Assembly: GCA_951802195.1 (NCBI GenBank)
Contig: OX637622.1
Location: 1,178,001-1,242,000 of the forward strand
Direction: 5' to 3'
DNA from: Tausonia pullulans
Lineage: Eukaryota > Basidiomycota > Tremellomycetes > Cystofilobasidiales > Mrakiaceae
Length of the DNA: 64,000 nucleotides
The translations under genes and the position numbers were made by a program. Within the stretch, counting starts at the first letter, position 1, and each line of letters begins with the position of its first letter. This document shows positions 10,401 to 24,752 of this stretch, one piece after another. The notes beneath the pieces were generated by a model. The model did no database searches and was not told the DNA's origin. It worked only from the letters and a program-made list of their open reading frames with translations.

Positions 10401-13400
10401 TCCTACTGCTCTCGTCCTCGCCCAAACTATTGTGAGCATAGATTGACCACCGCCGACCGAAGTTCCCTGCACCGACTAGCCTTCTTTGCCCAGGCCGATC
10501 TCCCGATTCTTTTTGTTCAAATTATAATTTTCCTTCTGCCGATCTATTGGATGGGAGGTTTCAAGAAGGATGCAGGTGGGTCCCTTTGTCACAGAATTGC
10601 TCATGACCCGCGTGGCGACGCTGACATCGTTCGCCTCCGGTCTCATAGGTTCTTTCTGGCTCTTCTTCCTCTTCACGTACATTACAACCATATGCACAAC
10701 CGCGTAAGTCCGTTATTATGGTTCGGAGACTCTGAATGTGCGCGCGGCGGCATGATGACAGCTCTATGTTCGTTTCCAAAGCTTCTTCCGATTTATCGGC
10801 TCCAGTCAAAAGACCTTCCAAAACGCCTCGAAATTCAGCGGTCTGGCTTTCTCCATTCTTGTCACATATGCTGGGTACATCATCCCCACCCCATCGATGA
10901 AGGTTTGGGCATCGTGGATCCGATGGCTCAGCCCGTTTTATTACTCGTCAGTGGTATCGCGGATTTCTTCTCCTCGCGCTTCTGCCGAGCTGAACAACAC
11001 ATTAACCAACCACTCTTTTCCTCCAGGTTCGAGGTCCTCATGACCAACGAGGTCCGCCCTCAGCCTGATATTTTGTTTCCCGCATTCTGAACTGACACTA
11101 GTTTTGTCATGCCCGTTTGCAGTTTGCCGGCCAGCAGTTCGACTGCATTCCAAACCAGCTCGTCCCGTACGGGCCTGGTTATACCGCTGGTCGAAGTCAA
11201 GGCTGCGCCGTAAATGCAACTCAGTCTCTTAAAACGTCAGCGTGATATGGTCGCTGAGATATTCTTTCCGCTCCTCCACTAGTTCCCCGGCGCTCAGCCC
11301 GGATCTACTACTGTCGACGGAGATGCTTATATCCAGACCGCTCTCAAACTGTACAGCTCTCACCGATGGCGCAATTTTGGAATTCTGGTCGCCTTCTGGA
11401 TCTTCTTTGTCGCGGTCACCTGTGAAATGCTGCTCTCCGATTCTGCCTCAGGCGTTCCAGCTGATGATCTTGATTCGCTTGTCAGGCTTTGCGACCGAGC
11501 GCCTGCCGGCCGCTGGATCGACCAGTGAGCAGCAGCTTTCTGGTTCATAACTGTACCTCGTCGTGATAACGTGCGCTCTTCATCGCTTCGGTTCAGAATC
11601 GCTCCTCTACTACAAACGCGGTGGGGGTCGCAAGTTCTACAAGGCCGCAGCGATGGCCGCCAACGGCAAGAACGAGGAGCGCCAAGAGGAGAAAAAGGCC
11701 TCTGGAAAGGAGCCGAAGCAGGACAACTCTGGCGTTGAGGCTCCCGATGCCGGTTCATGGTCTCCTGTCCCCGTTGCCCCCTGTGAGGATCAACGCTGAT
11801 GACTCACTCTTCTTCTCTTAGTCTTCACCTGGAAGGATCTTACGTACACGGTAAAATCCGGAGGCAAAGATCTCGTCCTTCTCGACAAGGTATCGGGTTT
11901 CTGCAAGGCTGGCACTCTCACCGCGTGAGGCTCCTCGCACTCTTTCAAGTCTCAACCTCTTCGCTTCACCGCTGACTGATCTCTCCCACACGTTCAGTCT
12001 TATGGGATCCTCCGGAGCAGGTGCGGATCATCTCTGATCTCTCGGGGGTTACTCATGCTGACGGGCTAATTCTCGCTCCCGCAGGTAAAACGACTCTCCT
12101 CGACGTCCTCGCTCAGCGCAAGGTGAGACTGCAACGACTGAGAGGACAGCCTGTCGCCCACTGACCTTTTTCTACATCTCATCAGGACGAGGGAGAAGTT
12201 GTCGGAGAGGTCCTTGTCAACGGACGGCCTCTGAATGTGGCTTTCCAGCGCACGGTAAGTGCAGGCGCCTCCTATCAATGTCCCGTTTACGCTGTAGCTG
12301 ACCAACGATAATCACAACTAAAATCGCTAGACCGGATGTGAGTTTCATCTTGGCTTCCTCACCCTCTATCAAGTACCCCTATCGACTCACTTACTGCTCT
12401 ATTCATCTACCTAAGATTGTGAACAACTTGACATTCACCTCCCCCAGGCTACCGTCCGCGAGGCTCTCGAGTTTTCCGCCCTCCTTCGCCAGCCGCGTTC
12501 CATCTCGGACAAGGAAAAGATTGCCTATGTCAATACTATAATCGATCTTCTCGAGCTCCACGACATTGAAGACGCTCTCATGTGAGTCCTATCCTGGTGA
12601 GCGCTCGATAAGGAGAACTTTCACTGACGATGACTTTCCCTTCGACTCAGCGGCGTTCCTGGCGCCGGTCTCGGCATTGAACAGCGGAAGCGTCTCACAA
12701 TTGGTGTCGAACTTGTCTCTAAGCCGACTCTGCTCTTTCTTGACGAGGTGGGTGTACCATTCAGCACGAGGCTAGAGTTAAAGCTGACCGTGGGCGCTCT
12801 CTACAGCCGACCTCTGGTCTTGATGGACAATCCTCGTTTCTCATCGTCTCATTCCTCCGCAAGCTCGCTGCCGCTGGTCAGGCTATCCTATGCACAATCC
12901 ACCAGCCTTCGGCTAGCCTGTTCGCCGGTGAGTGCGCTAGAGTCTAGAGCATGTGGCGGTGGCTCAATGGCTCCGGTGCTGACCTAAGACTTGGTCCCGT
13001 AGAATTCGACTCCCTGCTTCTTATGAAGGCTGGAGGACGCGTTGTTTACTTCGGGAAGATTGAGAAGCTCGCGACTTACTTTGAGAGCGAGGGCGTGAGT
13101 CTCACTCGTGTCTCCGGCATCGGAGCGCAGTGCAGCCAACTGACCATTCATATTTCTCCACCAGGTCACGATTCCAAAGGACGCCAACCCTGCCGAGTTC
13201 ATGATCGAGTGCGTGGGCTCCTGGTATATGTTCAGTCTAACCATGCTGATCTTTCTTGATATCACCAGCGTTGTCTCCGGCGACCTCTCCGAGGATCGGG
13301 ACTGGGCCGAGATCTGGAAGTCCAGCGATGCGTGTAAAATAGCGGCAAGTGACCTCGAAGAGCTCAAATCAGCGAACAAGGACAAAACCTCGAACACTGA

Positions 13401-15235
13401 GGAGGAGAAGGACGAATGTGAGTGATAGTATCGCTCGTTGTCGTGTGCATGTACCTGACTAACGCGATCTCTCTCCAGTTGCCTCGACTACTGCCCAGCA
13501 GCTCCGCATCGTCACTCGACGTGCCAGCCTCCAGCTTTGGCGTGACACAGACTATGTCGTAAACAGTTCGTCTGCCTATTGGGTGTCTATCCTCCGTACG
13601 CGGCTCTGATCACGTCATGCATCGCAGAGGTCATGCTTCACGTTGGATCAGCTCTCTTCAATTCTCTCTGGACATTCTGGAAGATCAACAACACTACTAC
13701 GGGACTCCAAAACAGGCTATTCACTGTGCGTACAGACAGAGCCCGAAATACTGTCACGTGGCTGAATAGCTCTCTCGCCGTACCCAGACCTTCCAATTTA
13801 TCTTCGTCGCTCCTGGTGCGTGCGAGGCATCTTCAGACTCAGCAGAGGTCGTTTGATAATGTCAAGGGACTTCTTTCACCAGGTGTCATTGCTCAGGTCC
13901 AACCCAAGTTTATCGCCAATCGCGACGTCTACGAGGCGCGCGAGAAGAAGGCAAAGCTCTACTCGTGGCAAGCGGTGAGTTTCGTCACGCCCTCCCATTG
14001 GTTCTTCCGCTGATCGTTTCCTTTCCAGTTCGTCTTTGCGGAGATTATTGCGGAGATCGTGCGTTCCAGACTGACCCCTGACGGTGGGGCCTCCCACACT
14101 GACACTTCGTTTCTCCATCGTTGCAGCCGTACCTCCTCGTATGCGCCTTCCTCTACTGGGTTTGCTGGTACCCCGTCGTCGGATTCTCTCTCAAAGCGCA
14201 TGTTGCTGGACCGGTTTTCCTCCAGGTCCGCGTCGTTTTATGTTTTGCATCTATTCTCGGAACGCAAGCTGACTATTATCTTTTTCTTTTGACAGATGGT
14301 CTTCTACGAGTTCCTCTATACCGGAATCGGACAGGGAATTGCTGCCTACGCTCCCTCCGCCTACTTTGCCTCTCTCGTCAGTCCAGGCTCGAGCACTCGA
14401 TGAAGCACCACTGAGGCTGATCTCTGTCTTGATTGGCTCTCTAGGTCAACCCTCTTGTGATCTCCGTTCTCGTCACGTTCTCCGGCGTCCTAATTCCTTA
14501 TTCTCAGATGTGAGTGCGGGCTATTTAAGTAAGGGAGGAAGGAAGGAAGGATGCTGAGCCTCCTTGGTCTCTCATAGCCAAGCATTCTGGAAGTATTGGC
14601 TCTATTATCTGAACCCATTTAACTACCTCAGTGCGTTTCTGAAATCGCTCTCAAACTCTGGTAGCACTCGCTGACCTGTCTTTGCAGTGGGCGGGCTGCT
14701 GGTTTTCCCCATCTGGAACGTCAATGTGAGCTGCTCCGCCCAAGAGCTCGGACGCTTCACTCCTCCGGCGGGGCAGACCTGCGGCCAGTACCTCGAACCT
14801 TTCCTTGCGCGTACGCCTGGCTACCTTGTCGATCCGGTTCGTTCGATCTCATCATGTGCCACCCCTTACATTTCATCCTGACTGGGTATTCTTCGCCAAC
14901 GACAGAGCTCGACGACCCAATGCGAGTACTGCATCTACAGCAAGGGTTCCGAGTATCTCGCTACTCTTAACCTGCTGAAGTATCACTACGGTTAGTCTCG
15001 CCTTGCTCGCATGGCCCTCGATAGGCTTTTTCTACTGACAGCGGTAGGCCCGTCTACAGGCTGGCGCGACATAGGCATCACGGCGCTCTTTGTCGTCTCG
15101 AGCTACTCGCTCACGTTCGTACTTATGAAACTGCGCACCAAGAAGACCAAGACTGCCAAGGTGAGCAAGCGAGCCGATGTGCACGGCGCGTCTAATTCTC
15201 CCCGCTGACATGCATGCGGTCTTCAGTCTAAGTAG
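7406..15235 (+). CDS. PDR-type (ABCG) full-size multidrug ABC transporter
   Basis: A plasma-membrane pump of the pleiotropic drug resistance family, which exports azoles, other xenobiotics and lipids. Order is NBD1-TMD1-NBD2-TMD2. NBD1 has the family's atypical Walker [17 protein letters not shown] (Cys in place of Lys), signature [17 protein letters not shown] and the degenerate Walker B region [15 protein letters not shown]2 has a canonical Walker A ([18 protein letters not shown], split by an intron), the variant signature [16 protein letters not shown] and [13 protein letters not shown]. Both membrane halves are visible, for example [16 protein letters not shown], and the second extracellular loop near the end is Cys-rich. 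The C-terminus after the last intron is KTAKSK, stop 15233-15235. About 1,450 residues over more than 20 introns. One canonical and one degenerate ATP site is normal for this family. Start at 7406 gives a Ser/Pro-rich N-terminus. Substrate and one-to-one orthology (Pdr5, Snq2, Afr1) cannot be set from sequence alone. Confidence 0.92.
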
Positions 15236-15873
15236 ATGCATGATTTCGTATTTTCCGCTCGATCTCTCAAGTCCCCATCTTCCTAGCATGTCGTCTTTTC
15301 CGGTGGCCTATAATTCCTGCCTTTCCCGAGATTTATCTTGACAACTCCTCAATACTTCTTGGCTGTTCTTGGGTGTTATTATTCAGAAGCGAGTTATCAT
15401 TAAAGAATTCTGTCGAGCGTCATCGATCGACTAGCAGGCCCTTCGATCGGGTGCTCTTCCCCAACGACCAGCCATGGCAGCTAGGTCGCCAGATCCTTCG
15501 TGATCTCGGGGTCGATGTTCGACATTATCTTCCTTGTTCCAAGGAGTCTCTTAGGCCATGCCATGACAAAGACCTGGTACATTCCATCCCTTTTCGTGAA
15601 CTCAACTGACGGATAGTGTTCAAGTCAAATTCAGCCAATCGAGTGCGAACGGCAGGAGCCTCATTTCGAAGCGACAGATTTATCGAGATTAGCAATTCTG
15701 AAACTTCTCTGAACTTCTACTTTTTCATCATCGACTGACTGGCATTTGATACAAGACACGGAGCTTACAACGAGGGGCGATGGCGTTGAGCGCGTGGTCT
15801 GTCGTCCGTCAGCGCTCGGCTGGTCAACTGAATAACGCCTGTCTGTCTCTACTCACCTCAAACCACCAAGCAG
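15236..15873. other. Intergenic, ABC transporter 3' end to SMYD promoter
   Basis: About 640 bp. It is locally more AT-rich than the flanking genes and has no coding signal I recognise. The open frame at 15780-16256 runs across the start of the next gene in another frame and is not supported. Confidence 0.5.
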
Positions 15874-18341
15874 ATGCCGTCCTTCGCGTCTCTCTCGGCC
15901 TCGAGGAAGGCTCGACTCGCCGGGTCCAACCTACCTTCAACCTCTCAGCCCAAAGCGTCCAAGCTGCCTCCTTCGACAGCTGCCTCTCCCTCCCTACCTG
16001 CTGTCGTCGAGTCTGCCGCACCTGTCGTCGCCCCGACGCCCTCAACACTTTTGATCTCTCAAGAGGCCGCAAGATCGACTACTACACCATCTTCACCGGT
16101 ACCTCTTCTCTCTTCTCCCTTCGATACGATGTCCGCATCCCCAGGGTCGTCAGCCCTTCACGAGTCACTGTCAGCCGAGGTAGAGGTTCGGACTCACGGG
16201 CAGCGAGGACGTGGTGTCTGGACGAAAGGGAGGAGTCCCTCCCACGATGGCGCTGAGACGAGAGCCGGACCTGTCTTTAAGCCAGGTGAGTGACAGTTCC
16301 TCCTGGGGAAGGATCCAGGGGCGTCGCGTGCCGGGCGGCTCCCGACAGATCCTGACGCGTCGGTCGCACCTCCATCTGTCAGGGTCCAACATTCTTGCCG
16401 TCGCACCTCATGCGTCGGCCATCTCCGTTTCTTACCTCACCTCATGCTGCTCTCAATGTTTCCTGTCTCCACCGGAGATCGCGCTTAAAAGACCGCGAAC
16501 GGTAGGGACAGAGCACCAGGCCGAGTCGCGCCTCTCTCGTTGCGCTGGTTGCAAAGCACTCCGGTTTTGCTCCAAGGTACGTCGGCCGTCTGGATGAAGC
16601 TTCGAAGAGCTGGCTGACCATTGTTTCATCTTCAGGAGTGCCAAATGGCTGCCTGGGCCGAACATCAGCCCGAGTGTCGAGGGCTCGCCTCTCTTCGCCG
16701 GACATACATCCGAGCCAAGGGCCTGGAGGGCATGGCCGACTCGGTCATCGGCCTCGATTGGGTCCCAGGAGAGGCTGTCCGCGCGCTCGCTCGGCTGGTG
16801 GTCCGTCGAAAGAAGGAGAGAAAGGGTGGTAGCGATGATCTCTGGGTGAGGCGGCTCCTTCAGCTCTTTGTTGCCAAATCAAACGTCGAGTTAACCTATG
16901 TTTATTTCTTCATTAGTGGCGCCAAGTTGCTTCTCTTCAGTCCCATCGATCCTCGATGCCCACGACGTCGCCCTCTCAGCCTGGTGTGCCTTCTCCCTTT
17001 GCTCAGCTCGCCATCTCTCTCGGTGTCTACCTCGGTCACTGCTTCCCGCCCTCGACCCCAGCCGCATCATCATCGTCCACGCCGGGCGCTCCTGAGGAAG
17101 TCCCTCCAGCCGATATGACGGTTTTTGGCTTTGAGAACGTCGGTGAGGTCCTTGACATCTGTGCTGCCGTTAGTCTCTCTCATTTCTTTGCTGCCGCCCG
17201 ACGCGCCGCGCCCTGATTTGCATGAAACGGCGCTTCAGTTCACCACCAACTCCTTCACCCTCTCGTCGCCATCCCTCACACCTCTAGGCGTGTCCATCTC
17301 GCCCACCGTCGCACTTTTCAACCACTCGTGCTGGCCCAACGCAGTCGTCGTCTTCCCATGGGGTGCACAGGGTGCCAATGGAAGTGGTAGAGGGATGGAG
17401 GTCGTTGCTCTCCGCGCTATTGGCCCGGGTGAAGAGGTGATATGTCCCGCCTGTTTCCCTTCCTCTTCTCATTTGCTGATGCACCTCGCCCTGAGACCCA
17501 GATTCTCACCTCCTACATTGATATTTCGCTCCCTCGTTCGCTCAGGCAGCAGGACCTCCTGAAGCGGTACTTTTTCACCTGTTCATGTGTCCTCTGTGAG
17601 CGTCCGGCCCGCGAGCCTGGGTGGACCGATCCGAGGGAGGCGTTCCTTCCTTCTATCGAGCGGGAGGGGATAGAAGACTGGGTGAAGGAGGGCATGAAAG
17701 TGTTGCAGCTGGTCGACGCCGGCTCCTTGAACAGTGAATCGTCTCTCATGAAAACCCTAATGAATTCTAGAGCTGATGCGTTTTATCCCCTAGCCCTCGA
17801 GCAGTTCCTGGCCCTCCCGGCTAGCCAACCAATCCTCACCCATCTGTCCAATTACCTCCCCCCGACTGCTTACCCGCTCCTCCCTCTCCTTCGCCATTTA
17901 TCCACCTTACTTGTCGAGGCCCTCGGCTCCCAATCGACCCAGGACCGCACCCTCCTCGAGGACGCCATGTCATATTCTCGTCTAGTCTCCATCGCACTCG
18001 GGACCTCGGAGGTCTACCCGTCCGGCCACCCGGCGCGAGCTATGGCGCTCGCCGAGTTCGGCAAGCTCCTTCTGCTGCCTGTCCCATCGCAGGATGGCGG
18101 TAGCAGTGCGTCGAAGCGCATTTCGATCGTCCCTCCTCGACTCCGGTTCAATATCCCCGAGGAGGACGGGCAGCGGCTGAGGCTTGCGCGCGAAGTCCTC
18201 CTCCAAGCGCTGTGGGAACTCCGGATCGGGTTCGGCAGCAAAGGTGGCTTGGTCGGAAGAGACGTTGAAGGCTTGTTAGAAGGGTCAGAGAGGGAGATCG
18301 GATTTCAGATGCAGCAGCAGTCGGCGGCTGAGAGACGATAG
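15874..18341 (+). CDS. SET and MYND domain protein-lysine methyltransferase (SMYD-like)
   Basis: SMYD proteins transfer methyl groups from S-adenosylmethionine to lysines, with a SET domain split by a MYND zinc finger. The Ser/Pro-rich N-terminus is followed by SET strand RTHGQRGRGVWTKG. The MYND finger comes next: CSQC, CAGCKALRFCSKECQ, W..HQPEC, all zinc ligands present. The SET core has the AdoMet/catalytic motif NHSCWPNA, RAIGPGEEILTSYID, and the post-SET cysteines CSCVLC. The C-terminal third is helical and TPR-like, as in SMYD. Introns fall around 16288-16380, 16577-16635 and 16845-16918, with two more in the SET part. About 650 residues. ATG 15874 opens MPSFASLSASRK. The next gene, SSF1, starts only 232 bp after the stop on the same strand. 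Substrate unknown; it could be a nuclear or cytosolic enzyme. Confidence 0.88.
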
Positions 18342-18573
18342 AGTTAGTGCTCACGTGCGCGCAATGAATGCCTTGCTGGCTTCCTTTTGCCCATCTCAAT
18401 TGGTGAGAAAAGTGTCGGTGTGAGAGCGTCGTCGCGTCGTCACGATTCGAGACCTAGCGAGGATCCGTGCGGGCTCGCTCGAAGATTTCGGCAGGCGGCC
18501 TCCTCCTTGTGGTCTCTCCTCTGGCAGAGAGCGAACTCCAACCTCCACACCTGCTACACAAGCACAAACCATC

Positions 18574-20766
18574 ATGGGACGAGCCAACAAACGCAAGAAC
18601 CGCACGCACCTCAAGGGCGTCAACCGCGACGAGACCCAGATCGATGTACGCCCGGACAGCTGTCTGGTTTCCGCCTTGCGCCCTCCATGGCTTCGACAGG
18701 GCTGGGGACGCGCGCGACGCCGAATCTCGACTGATCGCTTGTTGCTCTCTTGCAGGCCAAGTCACCCAAATCCTTCGTCATCAAGGTACGTCAGCTGGTG
18801 TGGTACATAGAGTGGCTTCTCAGCTCACATTCTCCTTCTCTATTCCTCCAGTCTGGCCAGGTTGGAGCGTCCGTCTCCCAGCTTGTGCGAGACATCAGGA
18901 AGATCATGGAGCCCGGGACCGCGACCCGTCTGAGGGTGCGTTCAGTCAATCTACTAGCTCTTTTGCCTCCTGACTGACTGTGATGACTCTCTTCCCTACA
19001 GGAGCGCGCTTCAGCCCGCCTTCGTGACTACCTCGTCATGGCGCCGGCGCTGTCAGTCCCTCTGGCTTTCGACCGCACCAACCTCCTACTGACACTGTCT
19101 CCTTTCCCTCTCGCCTCCTCGTACAGCAACGTCACTCACCTCATAGTCCTCACTCTCTCTGCCCAGACCTCCTCCCTCCATCTCCGTCTCGCCCGTCTCC
19201 CTGCGGGACCGACGCTGACCTTCCGGATAGAGCGCTATTCCCTCATGCGGTGCGGACCTGCCCTCACTTGCTCCAATTCGCTGTCTGCTTGGTCGCCAGC
19301 TGACTTATCTGCCTTTTGCTCGAAAACTCAAGGGATCTCGTCAACGCCCAGGCTCGCAACATCGGACGTGCGCCCTCCGGCGAGTTCCGGACCCCGCCGC
19401 TTGTGCGTGTCGTTCTCTTGCTCCCTGGTCCCGAACATGCCGTTCTGACTGCTTCGTCCGCATACACCAGCTCGTTCTTAGCAACTTCAATCAGTCGCCG
19501 GACGAGAAGCCCCAGCCCCAGCTCAAGCTCATGAGCACTTTGTTCCAGGGCATGTTCCCGCCCATCCAGATCGACAAGGTGCGAGCGCATACTTCTCGAG
19601 GAAGCATGGATAGCTCGCAGACAAAGGTCTGACACGTCTCTTTGTCCACCCACAGTCTGCTCTTCCTTCCTTCCGTCGCGTGCTCCTCATCTCCTACCAC
19701 TCGGCGACGCGCCTCGTCTCTGTCCGCCACTACACCATTTCCATCAAGGCCTCGGGTGTCTCGAAGCGCGTCAAACGGGTTCTCGATCCCTCGGCCAAGC
19801 GTGGACCGGTCGACCTTGGGGACGACGAGGACATTGCCGACTATCTCCTCCGGACCAAGGGCTCCGAGGGCTACGAGACAGGTTCCGAGACTGAGGGCGA
19901 CTCGGAGACCGAGGGCGAGGGTTCCGATCGGGAGAGGAACAGCTCCAAGGTTGAGCTTCCGGCGGACTATGTGGGAAGGGGGAACAGGAAGGGTCAGCAT
20001 CGTGCCGTGAGGCTTGTCGAGATGGGCCCGAGGATCGAGATGCGGCTCGTCAAGGTCGTCGAGGGCATCGTTGGGAGCGTCCGGGGCGAGGGAGAGACTG
20101 TCTTCCACGAGTTTGGTGCGTCTCGTCTCACGGTCACATCCCTTGCTTCAGTCCGCGCTGACCTCCTAGAGCTTGCTCTCCTCAGTTCACAAGTCGTCCG
20201 AGGAGAAGAAGGAGCTCAAGAAGACGCACGCCCAGCGCACGGCCGAGAAGGCGGCCCGCAAGAAGGAGCAGGAGGCCAATGTCGCGAGGAAGAAGGAGGC
20301 CGCCGCGGCGCTCAAGACGTCCAAGCGTGGTCAGAAACGGGACGGAGCCGCTGCTGGGGCCGACGACGAGGCGGCGGCGGACGGGGAGGACGACGAGGAC
20401 GCTTTTGTTCACGACTACACGGTGCGTTGTAGCCCAGCCCGCTCTCTGGAGATGGTCTGGCGACTGACGTTTTCTCCACCTCCCAGGGCGACGAGGAGTT
20501 TGACTTTGAGGACCGCGTGCTCAAGAACAAGGCGCGGGGCAAGAACATCGCCACCCGGGAGGAGATGGAGGAGATGAGCGAGGACGACAACGAGGACGGA
20601 GGCGCCGACTCGGCTGACGAGGGCGACCTCGACCTCGAGGAGGGCGATGAGGTTGGCGATGTCTCGTCCTCCGAGGATGAGATGCAGGGAGGCGAGAGCT
20701 CGGACGAGGAGACTCCCGTGGCGGTAAAGCGCGCGCGACCCACGCCGGTAGGCAAGAAGGGGCGGG
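18574..20766 (+). CDS. SSF1: Brix-domain ribosome biogenesis factor Ssf1 / Peter Pan (3' end lost in gap)
   Basis: Ssf1/PPAN binds 27S pre-rRNA and is needed for 60S subunit maturation in the nucleolus. The N-terminus MGRANKRKNRTHLKG is basic. The Brix (sigma-70-like) domain follows with PKSFVIKSGQVGASVSQLV, RDIRKIMEPGTATRLRER, LRDYLVMA, NVTHLIVLT, RLPAGPTLTFRIERYSL and MSTLFQGMFPPI. These match PPAN/Ssf1 rather than the Imp4, Rpf1 or Brx1 branches. After the domain come acidic blocks (GSETEGDSETEGEGSD) and a Lys/Glu-rich coiled stretch. At least eight introns are present in the first 1.6 kb. The coding frame is still open when it meets the 200-N gap at 20767, so the last part and stop codon are missing. 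ATG 18574 lies at the family start. Strong family call. Confidence 0.93.
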
Positions 20767-20966
20767 NNNNNNNNNNNNNNNNNNNNNNNNNNNNNNNNNN
20801 NNNNNNNNNNNNNNNNNNNNNNNNNNNNNNNNNNNNNNNNNNNNNNNNNNNNNNNNNNNNNNNNNNNNNNNNNNNNNNNNNNNNNNNNNNNNNNNNNNNN
20901 NNNNNNNNNNNNNNNNNNNNNNNNNNNNNNNNNNNNNNNNNNNNNNNNNNNNNNNNNNNNNNNNNN
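20767..20966. other. Assembly gap, 200 N
   Basis: Exactly 200 unknown bases. The round number suggests an estimated or fixed-size scaffold gap, so true length is not known. It hides the SSF1 C-terminus and stop. Translations that run through it carry no information. Confidence 0.98.
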
Positions 20967-21623
20967 TCTCTCTTTGATGACGGTTTACCATGGCGTTTCT
21001 GTGAGAATGTGAGATTGTGCCGTGTGTGCGGCTGGTCCCCAAGCGAACCGTGCTGGATGGTCAACCGCCAGGACGGCGGCCGGCTCAGGGTTCTCGCCCT
21101 CGCTTTTTCCGCGGACGGGTCGTCAGAGAACGTCCACCGCCTCCCAACTAAACCTTCCCCTCTCGCCCGGTCTCCCTCCTCCTTCGCCCCGTCGCGTTTC
21201 CAGAGCAGTCCTACCTAGACCTCAGAAAACCCACGTCATCGAAGAAAACCACCCCTCTTTAAAACCCACTCAGCATCCAAACCCCACCGAGGTTCAGGCT
21301 CAGGACTCAGAAAAAGGTGCGCCAGCCAGCCTTACTCTCCCGCTACTTGCGCTTCCTCTCCGCCCTGCTTGGCGCTGCATGGTTCAATCTCGGCCGAACT
21401 CGCCGCTCTGGTCCGCTCAAGTCCAGACATGGATGGATGGCGCGGTCCGTGAGCGTGGCCGGGTGGAGGGAAAGCGTGGAGGGAGAGTCGGCCACCAACG
21501 AGAGAAACGGGCGAGAGCGGCCCGTGTCTTCCTTGTCTCGAGCGTTGTTCATTGACCGCCTTCCCTTCTTCTGCAGCCCAAATTTCAGTAACGACCCCTT
21601 CTACCCCAACCAACACCGCAAGC
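20967..21623. other. Intergenic, SSF1 3' side and PAB1 promoter/5' leader
   Basis: No gene seen. Sequence just before the PAB1 start is C/A-rich (CCCCAACCAACACCGCAAGC), like a highly expressed fungal leader. I see no A-rich autoregulatory tract of the kind found in animal PABP leaders. Confidence 0.5.
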
Positions 21624-24194
<2,571 letters not shown>

Positions 24195-24752
24195 CCTGCG
24201 AGTTGAGATGATGATGTAGAGCCTTTGCCACTTGACGCGAGTATGGGAGCCGAGCGTCTTCTCTTGCAAGACCCTCTCCCTTGTGAGATCGACACTTGCA
24301 CTCTTCTCTCTCTTTTCCTTCGTCCCCCCTTTTTTTTTGCTTTTTTTTTCCTTCTCAGAAATCGCTAGCTTGCGCTCTCTCCTTTTTCCGCCCTCCTCAC
24401 TTTTTTCTTTCTTGTATGCTAGCCCTCTTCTTCCCTCCCTCTCCTTATGCCTAGGCACTCCCTCTCTCCATCCTACCTACCCTTCCCCACCCCCACCCTC
24501 GCTTCGGAGTTGCGTCTTCGCTTTCGAATTCCAAGCAGCCTTTCTTCACGACTTCCATGGTCGAAGGAAAACAGAGAAGGAGAAGGAAAATAACAACTGG
24601 ACCTGTCTGATGAGAGAGAGCCACTAGCGGACGTTGCCACCCGTTCAACCGCAACGCCCCTGTCGTCCTTGCCAGCTGGTCCCAGCCGCTCTTCGGCCCA
24701 GTGAGCAAGCAAGCAAGCATAGCATAGCATTGTCTCCCGATCCCCGCTTCTC
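24195..24752. other. Convergent 3' region, PAB1 and DUF4243 gene
   Basis: Contains the PAB1 3' UTR, with two T-rich runs near 24327-24350 and a pyrimidine-rich block after them. The minus-strand gene ends at 24753, so the two transcripts converge here. No additional gene seen. Confidence 0.55.
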
